Source: Sindora glabra
Taxonomy: Eukaryota > Streptophyta > Magnoliopsida > Fabales > Fabaceae
DNA: 64,000 nt
NCBI GenBank assembly: GCA_020226215.1
Contig: CM035232.1
Span: 49,538,179 to 49,602,178 of the forward strand
Direction of reading: 5' to 3'
The notes beneath the pieces are model-generated. The model was not told where the DNA came from. It searched no databases and saw only the letters and a program-made list of their open reading frames with translations. The position numbers were made by a program, and so were the translations under genes. This document shows positions 49,477 to 60,298 of this stretch, in pieces. Position 1 is the first letter of the stretch; every line of letters starts with the position of its first letter.

Positions 49477-51603
49477 TTAATTAGAGCAAATTTCATCTAC
49501 TACTTCTCTGGTGCAGTTGCTTATTGAATCAACCTTAAAACAGGTATCACCTTCATCAGGAAAAGATAGGGCTTTGAAAATGTTGAAGGACACTTGCTCA
49601 TCTTGAATCTGCAAAGTAAGCTTTCCCTTCTGTACATCAATTAGAGCTCGTCCAGTTGCAAGAAATGGTCTCCCAAGAATAACAGGAATTTCTTGATCTT
49701 CTTCCATGTCAAGCACTATGAAATCTGCTGGGAAGATGAATTTATCAACTTTTACTAGCACATCTTCAAGGACTCCACGTGGATGCTTTATTGAACGATC
49801 TGCTAGTTGCAGTAACACGGTAGTTGGTTTTACTTCTCCCAATCCCAGCTTCTTGTAGATAGATAATGGCATCAAATTTACACTTGCACCAAGGTCACAT
49901 AAGGCTTTTTCGAATTCACACTCTCCAATGGTACAGGGTATGCAAAAGCTCCCAGGATCTTTAAGCTTTGGCGGTAGTTTCTTTTGGAGAATTGCACTAC
50001 ACTCTTCAGTTAAGGCTACAGTTTCAAAATCCTCCAATTTGCATTTCTTTGATAAAATCTCCTTCATGAATTTTACATAACTGGGCATTTGGGCTAAAGC
50101 TTCGGCAAATGGGATGTTGATATGCAACTTCTTGAACACCTCCAGAAACTTGTTAAACTGCTTGTCTAGCTTAGCTTTCACCAATCTTTGGGGAAATGGA
50201 ACTAGAGGAACATATGGTGGAGGATTATCTGGAAAAGTCATTCTTTCTGGAATCACCTCATCTTCTTTCTGAGCTTCTTCATTTTTCTTCCTTGGTTCTG
50301 GCTCATTTAACTGCTTCCCACTCCTTAATGAAACAGCCTTTACGTGCTCTCTGGGATTTCTCTCAGTGTCACTAGGTAAAGTGCCTGGTTGTCTGGAATT
50401 CAGCATACTTGCAATTTGGCCCATTTGCACCTCTAGATTTTTTATTGAAGTTGCTTGACTCTGCATGGTTGCTTCTTGATTTTTGAATGCAGCTTCTGTT
50501 CTGGCCATGAATTGGGAAGTATTCATGGTTAGTTGAGCCAATGCTTCTTCTAAATTCGCCTTTGGTTGTGGTGGTGATTGCTGAATTTGCTGTTGATAAT
50601 TTCCTTGAGGTTTGAACACATTCTGATTACTCCTCCACCCTAGATTAGGGTGGTTTCTCCATCCTGGATTGTATGTGTTTAAGAAAGGATCATTTTGACA
50701 ATTTTGATTCCCCACATAGTTGGCTTGTTCAGGTTGAGAAGGAATGAATGGATTTCCTTCTTGGCATTGTGTGCTCATGTGAGGGCCTCCACATAAATCA
50801 CAAGCATCTGCAGGAGTTCTGATTGCATTTGCTTGAGCTGTTAATAAACTCACTTGCTTGGATGAAGAGGTAACTTGAGAAGACAAAGTGGTTAGAATGT
50901 CTAGCTCATGAACTCCAAGTGCTTTCTTTGAAGTGTTGCGTTCAGAAGGCCATTGGTAAGCATTTGCTGCCATTTCTTCCAACAGCTCCATAGCAGCTTC
51001 GATGCTTTTTCCCATTAATGATCCACCAGCTGCAGCATCTACAAGTGTTCTGGTAGCATTAGACAATCCATTATAGAAAGTCTGCAACTGTAGCCAATCT
51101 GGTAGCCCATGATGAGGACATCTTCTTAGCAGCTCCTTGTATCTTTCCCATGCTTCATAAAGGCTTTCTATGTCATGTTGGGTGAATGAAGCAATTTCAT
51201 TCCTCATTTTTGCAGTTTTAGCTGGAGGAAAGAATTTTGCTAGGAATTTTTGTGCCAATATGTTCCATGTAGTGATGCTCCCCACTAGTAAAGAGTGTAA
51301 CTAGCTTTTAGCCTTATCCCTGAGTGAGAAAGGGAAGAGTCGCAACCTTATGGCATCATCAGAAACGCCATTATGCTTGAATGTATCACAGATTTCCAAA
51401 AAGCTGGCTATATGTGCATTCGAATCTTCTATTGGAGAACCTCCAAACTGATTTGCTTGCATCATTTGAATTATGGCTGGCTTGATCTCAAAGTTGTTGA
51501 CTGGTACAGGTGGTCTCCTGATTCCAGAAATGGTATCCATGACTGTTGGTGTGGCATAGTCACGGAGTGCTTTGGTGTCTTGTTCTTCTCTCAAATCTGC
51601 CAT
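49477..51603 (-). pseudogene. Athila-lineage gag and protease (one internal stop, one stop before pol)
   Basis: The reading frame starts with an ATG at 51603, runs 100 codons, meets a TAG at 51301-51303 (a Trp codon by context), and continues in the same frame for 602 codons to a TAA at 49477-49479. Pol follows after five more in-frame codons, so gag and pol were probably one frame. Conserved blocks include Pro-Ala-Ile-Ile-Gln-Met, Phe-Leu-Glu-Ile-Cys-Asp-Thr-Phe and Leu-Arg-Leu-Phe-Pro-Phe-Ser-Leu in the first part. A zinc knuckle Cys-x2-Cys-x3-His-x4-Cys lies at residues 162-174 of the 602-codon part. The protease active site Asp-Leu-Gly-Ala-Ser begins at residue 464, with Ile-Leu-Gly-Arg-Pro-Phe downstream. 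Confidence 0.9.
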
Positions 51604-51668
51604 TGCTTCACCTTGATCTACAGTTGACTGCTTCTGTATCTTTCGATTCCTTCGACAAGTTCTCTCGA
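51604..51668 (-). other. Truncated gag leader at the inversion breakpoint
   Basis: Only about 65 bases of normal 5' leader remain upstream of the gag ATG. Then the inverted arm begins at AAGATGTGC (51669). The expected primer-binding site is absent. Confidence 0.7.
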
Positions 51669-51672
51669 AGAT

Positions 51673-52167
51673 GTGCTCAGGAAAATCTACAACTGTCGAC
51701 TTGAAAGAATGAGGGCATTTAAACGTTTGGGTCTTCCCAAGGACATACGTTGGATTATTGAAGCTAAGATACGTTTAGCAGGTGAGTTTCATGAATCATT
51801 TGTTAGACGTATGCCAGGTATGGGAAGAAGTTCTTACTCTGAAAAGAGAAGAGCTAAAAGAATGAGAGTCTGTCATAAGTGTGCAAGGTGGAACTGTAAT
51901 AGGCTCTGTAGGAGTAAAGGAATGATTTCAGTAAATCGAGAGGACAAAATCCGATTCATAAAGGATGGGCTGAGTAAAGAGTCATTGGATAATATTATTC
52001 AGACTCTTGAGACGCATCCTAGCGGAGATGTTCATGTTGTTCTTCTTGATTTAATGAACTTATTCCATACAGAAAAGGAATGCTACAGTCTTGGGAATCT
52101 GACTGTAAAAGACCCTGTTTGCCAATTTATAAGAAAATTGGATAGGAAGCAAATCCTCGGCTCATAG
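51673..52167 (+). pseudogene. Cargo ORF of unknown function, right copy, 5'-truncated
   Basis: 164 codons are open from a GTG at the arm edge to a stop at 52165. The natural ATG lies outside the arm, so the gene is truncated by the rearrangement, although the frame is also open for a short distance upstream. It differs from the left copy at about 10 residues (among them Lys24, His40, Met47, Glu58, His69, Cys136, Arg157) yet has no stop. The Cys-x2-Cys-x4-Cys-x3-Cys cluster is retained. Function unknown; not a known retrotransposon domain. Confidence 0.65.
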
Positions 52168-52495
52168 AAGCCGTTTAAGTCGTTACTGAACGAAAAATCA
52201 GAGGAAGATGTGAGCCACAATCACAACTACTGTACATATGATTGTCTGCTTTACTTTTCCTTTATCTTTTTATCTTTACAGCTGCTTTTTAACTTTTCGT
52301 ACATTTCTCCTCTTTTTAAGTTTACCTTTTCAGCAACTTTTTGACTTTCTTTACATTCCGTATTCTACTTTGTTCAGGCCATTATTACACTTGTCAGTTT
52401 TGTACAGTATTTTTCTGATATTATCTGATTTATGTGATTTCTTTGTTTCTGCTTTTGTATTATAAGAATGCATTTCAGCAATCACACTTTGCAAA
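52168..52495 (+). other. Spacer and leader upstream of LOG-like ORF, right arm
   Basis: Pyrimidine-rich non-coding DNA that matches 45332-45659 inverted. A TATTATAAG motif 34 bases before the LOG-like ATG (about 52458) is TATA-like but close to the ATG. The 75-codon frame at 52238-52465 arises from T-rich sequence and is not considered a gene. Confidence 0.5.
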
Positions 52496-53173
52496 ATGTC
52501 TGAGAGCGAGAGTAAAGAGGAGGAAGAGGTCGAAAAACCATCAAAATATGGACTTAAATCTATCTGTGTTTTTGGTGAATCTTTTGCTGGAAAGAATGTA
52601 GAATTTTTGCTAGCAGCAACTGAACTTGGTCATGTATTAGCTGCTAGAAAGATTGCTTGCGTGTATGGAGGAGGGCTTAATAGCTTAAAAGGAAGTGCGG
52701 CCTTTTCTGCCAACATTAGAGGAAGCAAAATACTGAGTATCCTTGTGAATGGTTTAGATGATAAGAAATATGCCATCGGTAAAACAGTAAAGGTTTCAAC
52801 CTTGCCTGAACGTATGGGATGCATGCTTTATAGTGCTGAAGCCTTTATTGCTTTACCTGGTGGTTTAGAAGCATTAGATGGAATTTCCAGCATTGCATAT
52901 TGGATTAACTTGAACTTTCATCAGAAGCCAGTAGGTTTATTTAATGTTAATGGTTTTTATGATAGTTTGCTGTCTTTTTTAGACCAAGCTGTGGAACAAG
53001 GATTCATACCTCAAGCGACTCGCCGTGCCATAATGTCTGCCTCAACTGCTGATCAGCTGATTGACCAACTACAAGACTATAAACCTAAACCAGATCCATC
53101 AGTGGAAAAGATAGATTGGCAATCTCCAACCAGCAGTCAACAGCATGAACCAGACACTACTCTCCGGTTGTAA
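52496..53173 (+). CDS. LOG-like (cytokinin riboside monophosphate phosphoribohydrolase) homologue captured by Athila, intact ORF
   Basis: 225 codons, ATG to TAA, no intron. LOG enzymes hydrolyse cytokinin nucleotides to active bases. The fold is recognisable: acidic N-terminal tail (1-16), Ile-Cys-Val-Phe strand (23-26), Gly-Lys-Asn near 32, Val-Tyr-Gly-Gly-Gly at 56-60, Ala-Phe-Ile-Ala-Leu-Pro-Gly-Gly at 116-123, His-Gln-Lys-Pro-Val-Gly-Leu at 142-148, and a C-terminal extension. Length is close to plant LOGs. Family-diagnostic residues are changed: PGGxGTxxE reads Pro-Gly-Gly-Leu-Glu-Ala-Leu-Asp-Gly, and the Arg-Lys pair upstream reads Arg-Met. Catalysis is therefore doubtful. It lies between element sequences within the right arm; the twin at 44654-45331 has a stop. 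Expression is unknown. Confidence 0.8.
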   Translation: MSESESKEEEEVEKPSKYGLKSICVFGESFAGKNVEFLLAATELGHVLAARKIACVYGGGLNSLKGSAAFSANIRGSKILSILVNGLDDKKYAIGKTVKVSTLPERMGCMLYSAEAFIALPGGLEALDGISSIAYWINLNFHQKPVGLFNVNGFYDSLLSFLDQAVEQGFIPQATRRAIMSASTADQLIDQLQDYKPKPDPSVEKIDWQSPTSSQQHEPDTTLRL

Positions 53174-53290
53174 CTTTCTTTACTCTTGGTTTTACTCCCA
53201 AAATTTCTTTTATATGTGTGTTGCTTATGTATTTCCTTTTAATAAACCCTTTTTGCTAATCTATTGAAGACATTGGGGACAATGTCTACA

Positions 53291-53309
53291 TTAAGTGTGG
53301 GGGGGAATT
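53291..53309 (+). other. Upstream polypurine tract, right arm
   Basis: TTAAGTGTGGGGGGGAATT after the box GACATTGGGGACAATGTC. It matches the left arm at 44520-44560. Confidence 0.55.
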
Positions 53310-53313
53310 ATAA

Positions 53314-53355
<42 letters not shown>
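53314..53355 (+). repeat. (AAT)n microsatellite in right arm only
   Basis: About 13 AAT units. The left arm has only a short A/T-rich stretch at the equivalent place (about 44490-44518), so it expanded after the arms formed. Confidence 0.8.
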
Positions 53356-53357
<2 letters not shown>

Positions 53358-53410
53358 TTGTTTTTATTTTCGGTTACTTTGTAGGATATTTTGGTAGTAG
53401 AACCATGAGA

Positions 53411-53475
53411 TTCATTATAAAAAAAAGGAGGGATGGCCGAGTAAAGAGTTACTTTCTGCTCTTGATACACATCCT
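53411..53475 (+). pseudogene. Partial duplicate of the cargo ORF, right arm
   Basis: GGATGGCCGAGTAAAGAGT and CTCTTGATACACATCCTA correspond, with an internal gap, to 51951-52021 in the cargo ORF. Both arms have it, so this small duplication predates the inverted duplication. Confidence 0.65.
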
Positions 53476-53493
53476 AAAAAAATATATATATAT

Positions 53494-53593
<100 letters not shown>

Positions 53594-54051
53594 TCCTGCT
53601 TATTAGTTTTTTTTTTTCAATAATTTTAAAAGATTTCATAGCATGATTGAACAACTTTCTTACTTCTTAGGATTGATAGGTTTTGCAATGGATTTTGAGT
53701 TGGATTAAGTTGGAAACCTCTAACCGTGAAATTTTGAGCCTACTTGTTGAATCAATATTATATTTCTTGCGTGTGATATTCACCTGTTAAGTTGTCACTC
53801 TAGAACTTGCATGAAATCTGGTTGAGATTACAATTTACATGCATACTCAGATATGATAAAGGCATTTTTTCTCTTCAGTTAGAACTAAATAGCTAACCCT
53901 GTAGTTTTATCATTGATAAACCCCTTTGAGCCTGATTAACCATTTTCTTTGCTTTAACATATTAATATGTCATTTAATGAAATATCAATTGTCTTTACTC
54001 AACCCTAGGGATTAGTAGAGCATTTGAATCTTTGAACAATGGGTTTTTGAC

Positions 54052-54185
54052 AAAGTGTGGGGGAATATGTATTATTAACTTCAAAGTTGCAAGGGTTTTC
54101 TTTCAAAAAAAAAAAGAAAAAGAAAAAAAGAAAAGAAAAAAAAAGAGAAAAAAAATGGTTAAAAAAATATATATATATAAAAAAA
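54052..54185 (+). other. Second polypurine-type tract and A/G-rich run, right arm
   Basis: AAAGTGTGGGGGAATA at 54052-54067, followed at 54105-54200 by an A/G-rich stretch with a short TA run. It mirrors the C/T-rich 43740-43888 of the left arm. Confidence 0.55.
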
Positions 54186-54703
54186 GAGAAAAAGAGAGAA
54201 ATTAATAAGAATCTTGGGTTGCTATGTTAAGATAAAATTATTTAGAGATTACCCATGTTTTAATTGCTCTATTAATTTCTCTCCTTACTCCAGCCTTTCT
54301 TATCCCTGTTTTATCTTTCCTTTACCTTGGCCTCATTACAACCCTTAATAAGACCTTTTGATTTGAAGTGTGCATGTAAATCAGGTAGTGGAGATTGAGA
54401 ATTTATGCAAGCCTATGGTAGTGCAATCTTTCATAGGATGAATTTGAGTGAAACACTTGCCAATAAACACTTGAGAGAGGAAGAGTTCCAGTTATTATAT
54501 CAATCTAATTCAATCCTTCTCAAATGAAGTTGCAATTTCTTTTTGATTTTATATGTCAAGATTTGTTGATTCATGAATGCTATGATATCTTTGTACTTTA
54601 ATTATCTTTCTTATATTTTTCTAACTATCTCATGGGTAGATTAGTACTAACATTAGCATTAGTTTTCTTTTGTTTTGTGTTTGTCCGAGGACGTCCAACA
54701 GCT

Positions 54704-54718
54704 AAGTGTGGGCGAATC
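54704..54718 (+). other. Polypurine tract adjoining the LTR, right arm
   Basis: AAGTGTGGGCGAATC immediately before LTR start TGATACG, as in the left arm. Confidence 0.65.
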
Positions 54719-56301
54719 TGATACGTAAAATATTTACATATTTATTTTCCCTTGTATGATGCATTTTTGGATGTTATCTTGTTAAATTAAATAAATTTAG
54801 TTGCATTTGGTGAATGGATCTTGAATTTGAAATGAAATCAAATATTTTAGATAATGCTGTAATCTGACACTGTTTCAGGTTTTAGGCCATATCTGGAGTT
54901 CTGGATGTCCGATTGAGCTGTTCTTTATATGGATGGAAAGCTAAGAAGAATCCCTAAAACTTTCATGTTTTAATAAAAGCCCAGTTCGGGACCTAAGGAT
55001 CTCAAATTCTGCTTGGAAGATGAAACAGTGATTCTGACGGAATCTGACATATGGCTACTAATCTAATCACAACTTGCGCTAGAAATGTCCAAATTAAGAG
55101 TTATTTATATGCAAATTGAAGAGAAGATCCAGCCCTACAACTCCTATGTTGACATAAAGATGTAAATCAGCCCTTTCGGTGGTCAAAAGTGGCCAACAAA
55201 GTGAAACAACTTGTGCTGCGAAAATAAAAAATGTTGGCTGCGTGTGATTGGTAGCAACTTGTCAAATTGGATGGCTTGTAGCTGGTTCATTCACCTATAA
55301 ATAGGTAGAAATAGAGAGCATTCAGGCATTCCAAGCATTGAATCATTCATTCATGCATCTTAGATAGTAGTTTAGTTCATGCAATTTAAGTTCTTGTATG
55401 CCTCCTACATGGATGGTTCTACCTCCTAATGGATGGATAGTATTTTCAATTTTATGCATTTGTAATTGTATCCTTATGTTCTCCTCCTACATGGACGGTT
55501 CTACCTCCTAATGGATTGGATAGTATTTTCATTTTCATGCATTTGTAATTATAATCTTGTGTTTATGAATGTGATGATGTTTTTATTCTATGTTTGTATT
55601 TAATTTCATTATGTTCTAATTTTTCATCTTCCTAGGGTGATGACGTAACTTGATAATAATGGATTGAATTCTAATCTATTGAAACTAATTTTGTTTTTTA
55701 CTTCCTAGATTGAGTTTTAATTATTGCTCTTAATGCTTTCATTGATTGGCCACCTTTGAATGAACTCAATATGTGTGTTGAGACCGGAAGGAGATACATG
55801 TGTATGGAACTTATAATTAAAACCGTAAATTGCATATGAAATAGGAATAGTATTCATATGGTTTATGTAGTCTTAAATGAGTTCCATAAATCCTAATGCA
55901 TGATTAGTTGTTTTAATTCACATAGGAATATAGTGGATTAGCAATTAATTTATAGAATTACTTGACCTTGGAAGAGGCTAGTAATTAATTTAGGGAAACT
56001 CGACTATCAACTAAGGAATGTTAAAATTGGATTAGTGTAGATAGGTGATTCAATCCAAAATTATTAAGTGAAGTCTGATCCCTAGGTCTTTTATTCATCT
56101 TCATCTTTACTCCAATTGCATCCATATTTATTTTAAGTATTTTTCTGCATACATCTTTATTTAATTGCTTTCAAATCCAACTTACACAATTTGCCAAATA
56201 GTGTTAGGATTATAAATTTGGTACTTAGTGAAACAATTCTCGTGGGAACCGATACTTTTACTTATCACTTTATTACTTGTTTACGATAGTGTGCACTTGC
56301 G
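54719..56301 (+). repeat. LTR of the right arm (inverted copy)
   Basis: About 1583 bp, TGATACGTAAAATATTTACA to GTGCACTTGCG, facing away from gag-pol. It contains the same 81-bp tandem duplication as the left LTR (about 55385-55540), so that duplication was present before the arms formed. Confidence 0.82.
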
Positions 56302-56833
56302 CACTATCACAAGTAGCCAACATTTTTTATTTTCGCAGTACAAGTTGTTTCACTTTGTTGGCCACTTTTGACCACCGAAAGGGCTGATTTACATCTTATG
56401 TCAACATAGGAGTTGTAGGAATGGATCTTCTCTTAAATTTGCATATAAATAACTCTTAATTTGGACATTTCTAGCGCAAGTTGTGATTAGATTAGTAGCC
56501 ATATGTCAGATTCCGTCAGAATCACTGTTTCATCTTCCAAGCAGAATTTGAGATCCTTAGGTCCCGAACTAGGCTTTTCTTAAAACATGAAAGTTTTAGG
56601 GTTTCTTCTTATCTTTCCATCCATATAAAGAACAGCCCAATTGGACATCCAGAACTCCAGATATGGCCTAAAACCTGAACAGTGTCAGATTACAGCATTA
56701 TCTAAAATATTTGATTTCATTTCAATTCAAGATCCATTCACCAAATGCAACTAAATTTATTTAATTTACACAAGATAACATCCAAAAATGCATCATACAA
56801 GGGAAAATAAATATGTAAATATTTTACGTATCA
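56302..56833 (-). repeat. 5' LTR fragment (U3 end) at the outer right edge
   Basis: About 530 bases that match 42690-43219 in direct orientation, ending at CGTATCA (LTR start on the minus strand). This is what remains of the element's own 5' LTR. It joins the end of the inverted LTR at a junction near 56301-56310 (GCGCACTATCACAAGT). The flanking ATTAG (56834-56838) follows. Confidence 0.8.
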
Positions 56834-56838
56834 ATTAG

Positions 56839-57299
56839 CTAGTCATGATTGAATATGGATACATGCTAATCAATGGAGCTTTGAATATAAAAATAAGGTT
56901 GATGAATTCTTCAAATATGAAATTACTCATAAAAGAAAAGAATTTAGTGATAGCATCATATTTTGCCCTTTTTTTAATATTGTAATATGAAGAGGGTGAT
57001 GGTTGTAAAAGTATGAGATCATCTTTTTCAACATAGCATTAACACCAAGTATACACAATGGAAATAACATGGTAAAGTAAAGTAGGGCAGCACATTTACT
57101 AATTATAAAAATGATGGTTTTGATTATCACTAAAATGATGTGATGTATGAATATTACAAATAATTTATTGAATGATTATAAGTCCTTAATAGTTTATTGA
57201 GTGATGTAAAAATGCTTTGTATCCAAGTTACATTGAATATACACATTTATTTATTGTATTGAGATTGTTTAACTTCAAAATTAAAAAGGTATGTAAGAA
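56839..57299. other. Unassigned DNA right of the Athila element
   Basis: Joins 41639 if the Athila element is excised (TTTATCAATTAG then CTAGTCATG). No coding motif recognised. Confidence 0.5.
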
Positions 57300-58290
57300 A
57301 CTAGAATAAGCTTAAAGGAAGTATTATTAGAGGGATGTAGTCGGCTTGTCAAGTTTTGCATCTCATACTTGTCAAATGCATACATTATCAAACTTTCCAA
57401 GCTTTGCCATAGGGAAAGAATTTCATAGAAAGACACATTAGGAAATTGAGTGGAAGGCACAAACTATGAAATATAGAAACAAGTACACCTCAATATCCTA
57501 TAAAATAGGGAAAAAGGTTCATCTTTACATGAATGATCATATTGCTCCTATAAAAAAACTCTACCATGGTAAAAATGAGATGTAAATACAAACTAAACAT
57601 AATTGGTCATTCATCAAGTGATTCTACAACTAAGTGGCTAACATGATGATGAAGAAAACAATAAGTGTCATTTTTAAAACTATAAGATGGTTAGCTAATA
57701 AGCTTGGTATGTATGTCATATCTTATTAAGGATATGATGTCAATGGATATTTGTTTTATACTAAGAGATAAAATAAAAGAAGCACCATGCAAAATAGTAG
57801 GATCATTTTAATGGCTCAAGCATTGTATGTCTCTATGCCAAAGATAAAAACCATGCCTATGCTAAGCTATCTTATTACGAGGTCATCAAAGATATATGAG
57901 AGCTCAATTACATCCAATTTAAGGAGCTTATTTTTCAATATAAATGAATAGAGAATAATAATAGCATTCAAGTGGATGATTTAGGATTCACATTAGTGGA
58001 TCTTAATAAGGAGGTCATAAAGGAGAGTTGTTCATAATGGCACCTCAATTAAAATAAGTTTTCTATATGTTAGACTAAGTTAATAAAAAGTGATTTATAA
58101 TTCTTCAAGGGAAGAGGTAAATTATTGGTAGTGAGAATGAAAAAGATGTAGCCATTAATATTGAAGACACATTTCCCTTCTTATTGGGACTACCTTTTGT
58201 TATTCATGAAGGTAATTTGAAAGAGTTTTATGTGTATCAAGATCATATTAAAGGAATATAAATTGACGATCCTTCAAAATGAATTCTCTA
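57300..58290 (+). pseudogene. CACTA (En/Spm) transposase-associated DUF4216-type remnant
   Basis: Degenerate plus-strand coding DNA with frame changes. Recognisable blocks are Gly-Tyr-Asp-Val-Asn-Gly-Tyr, Ser-Thr-Met-Gln-Asn-Ser, Leu-Ser-Tyr-Tyr-Glu-Val-Ile, then Glu-Leu-Asn-Tyr and Val-Asp-Asp-Leu-Gly-Phe-Thr-Leu-Val-Asp-Leu-Asn-Lys (about 57975-58015). In order these match the DUF4216-type region in or beside TNP2-like CACTA transposases as I remember it. No transposase catalytic core or CACTA terminus was found here. Many stops. Confidence 0.65.
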
Positions 58291-60198
58291 TATCACAAGT
58301 TCAAGGTACTAATGTCCTTTTTTTTAAGTTATGTTTATATACATAATTATTTAATTCTTAGTTTGTATTATATAATAAATATTTGGTTGATGTAGATCCT
58401 ATTTAAAAGATGCACATCGACAATGAATTACAAATACTTATATAAAATGATATCCATAATAAATTGAAAGATAATGTTTCTTTTATTATGATATATCTTT
58501 TTTTCATAATTATAGTAACACTCATTTTTATTTACTTACTTTGTTTCCTTATAGCTTGAAAATGCTTTGGATGTATGCAATTTAGTAGTGCAAACTATTA
58601 GGTATTTCTTGATCACACATCCAAATTGTACCAAATTAATGTAAAAGAAAAACTAGGTTATTTTATTTGTTATGAATTGCATATGTTGAATTTGGGACTG
58701 TATACTATAATTAATACAAATGTACATTGCTTTCTATTCCATTTAGGGTTTGTACATATTAGAAAGTTATAATATTATGGTTTTGAAGGTTTTAAACATA
58801 TTTTAGGTTAGAAATCATATAGTAGGAAGTTTTTTGAGACACTATACAGAATAGAGAGAGTGTAAGGAACTAGTTTTTTATTTTTTGATTAGAGGGATGT
58901 AATACAATATCAATTATATAAATTACCAAAGTAGTAGATAAAATATTCCATGTTGTTTAATAAAATAAGTTGACATTAAATTTTAATTATTAATGATGTT
59001 TATCAAGCTAAATATTGACATGTTTAAATGTGACATATTACCAAGTTAATGTAACCTACAAGAAATGATAGTGGTTTATTTGTTTAGAAACCAGTGTAAT
59101 ATATTTTTATAATGGTTTTGTAACTAATATTATAAAATATTTACTATGACATTTGATAAAATAATAATTCAAGATCAATGTCTAATCTATTGAACAGTCG
59201 ATGTAAATCAACAATTTTGTAATAATGAAAACTCTTCAAATAATATTTATTAATAATAGGTTATCACTTATGCCAAATGTAACTCAAAGAATAGTAAAAA
59301 TAAAAAATAAAAAAAACTTTGAAGGAAGCAAAATGAAATTGAATAAGACTCCAAAGATACCATATTCTTTACTAAATTCTTTAGATCTATTGTCTATATA
59401 TAGCATGAGTAAAAAATATAGCAACTGCTGAGTATGGGTTGCTAGCATTATAACTTTGATTGCATAAATATTTCTTAATGAATATATACTATTATCATTT
59501 CAACAATCAAAATGCTTATGAAGTTTAATTCTATTTTTCTTCATTGTTAAATAACATTTCATTGTTGTTATTCAAGCCCCAAAAGACTATGACATACTTA
59601 CCATACCCCTAGCTAGCACAACACTAAAAATGCTAACAAAAAGAATAGAAATGTCAAAAGAATGGGGTCTATATCTATCAAGCCTTTATTCAAATATATG
59701 ACCTTATATTTGGTGGTAGTTGCACTTACTTGTAATTCTTATAAATTCACAATGATCTTGCTCACTAAGGAAAACTTCCTTATAACTTTTAGGTTACCTT
59801 ACATAACATTAATTTTAAAAAAAAATTCCCACTATAAGCAATACCCTTTAACTCAAGAATTTTGTAAAAGTATATTTATAATATTTTTTTGTCAAGTGTT
59901 GTAAATTAAGATTGCAAGAGGCTTTCTCATTTGCTTTTGCTGGCACATGGATTGTTATTGATCTTACTAAATGTAGAAACTAACATTAGTATGTAAATAT
60001 TTGCTCTAAGCAACACTAACCTTTCATCATCATTCATACCTATTTTTACAATTACATATATGATAATTGAAGTTGCAAAAAAAAAAAAAAAAAGGAATTA
60101 TAAGACTAGCTTTTCATTGTAACTAGGGTTATCTTTCACTTTCTTTGTCAATATGTCTTTTCAATATCATTAGCTAATGTTTTAGTATGAGGAAGAAT
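58291..60198. other. AT-rich DNA, possibly CACTA subterminal region
   Basis: No gene. Between about 58900 and 59220 short motifs recur (ACCAGTGTAATA, GTCGATGTAAATC, GTAATAATG) resembling the subterminal repeats of some plant CACTA elements, but no CACTA terminus was seen. Frames 59225-59431 and 59662-59904 have no recognisable content. The contig ends at the gap. Confidence 0.4.
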
Positions 60199-60298
60199 NN
60201 NNNNNNNNNNNNNNNNNNNNNNNNNNNNNNNNNNNNNNNNNNNNNNNNNNNNNNNNNNNNNNNNNNNNNNNNNNNNNNNNNNNNNNNNNNNNNNNNNN
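60199..60298. other. Assembly gap of 100 N
   Basis: Exactly 100 N, the usual placeholder for a gap of unknown size between joined contigs. Confidence 0.98.

Noticed and set aside
52496..53173. A normal functional host LOG gene
   Set aside because: It has no introns, is embedded within element arms between gag and the LTR, has an inverted twin, and lacks the diagnostic active-site motif.
59225..59904. Two plus-strand frames of 68 and 80 codons
   Set aside because: They have no motif or repeat relationship, and such lengths are expected by chance over 64 kb.
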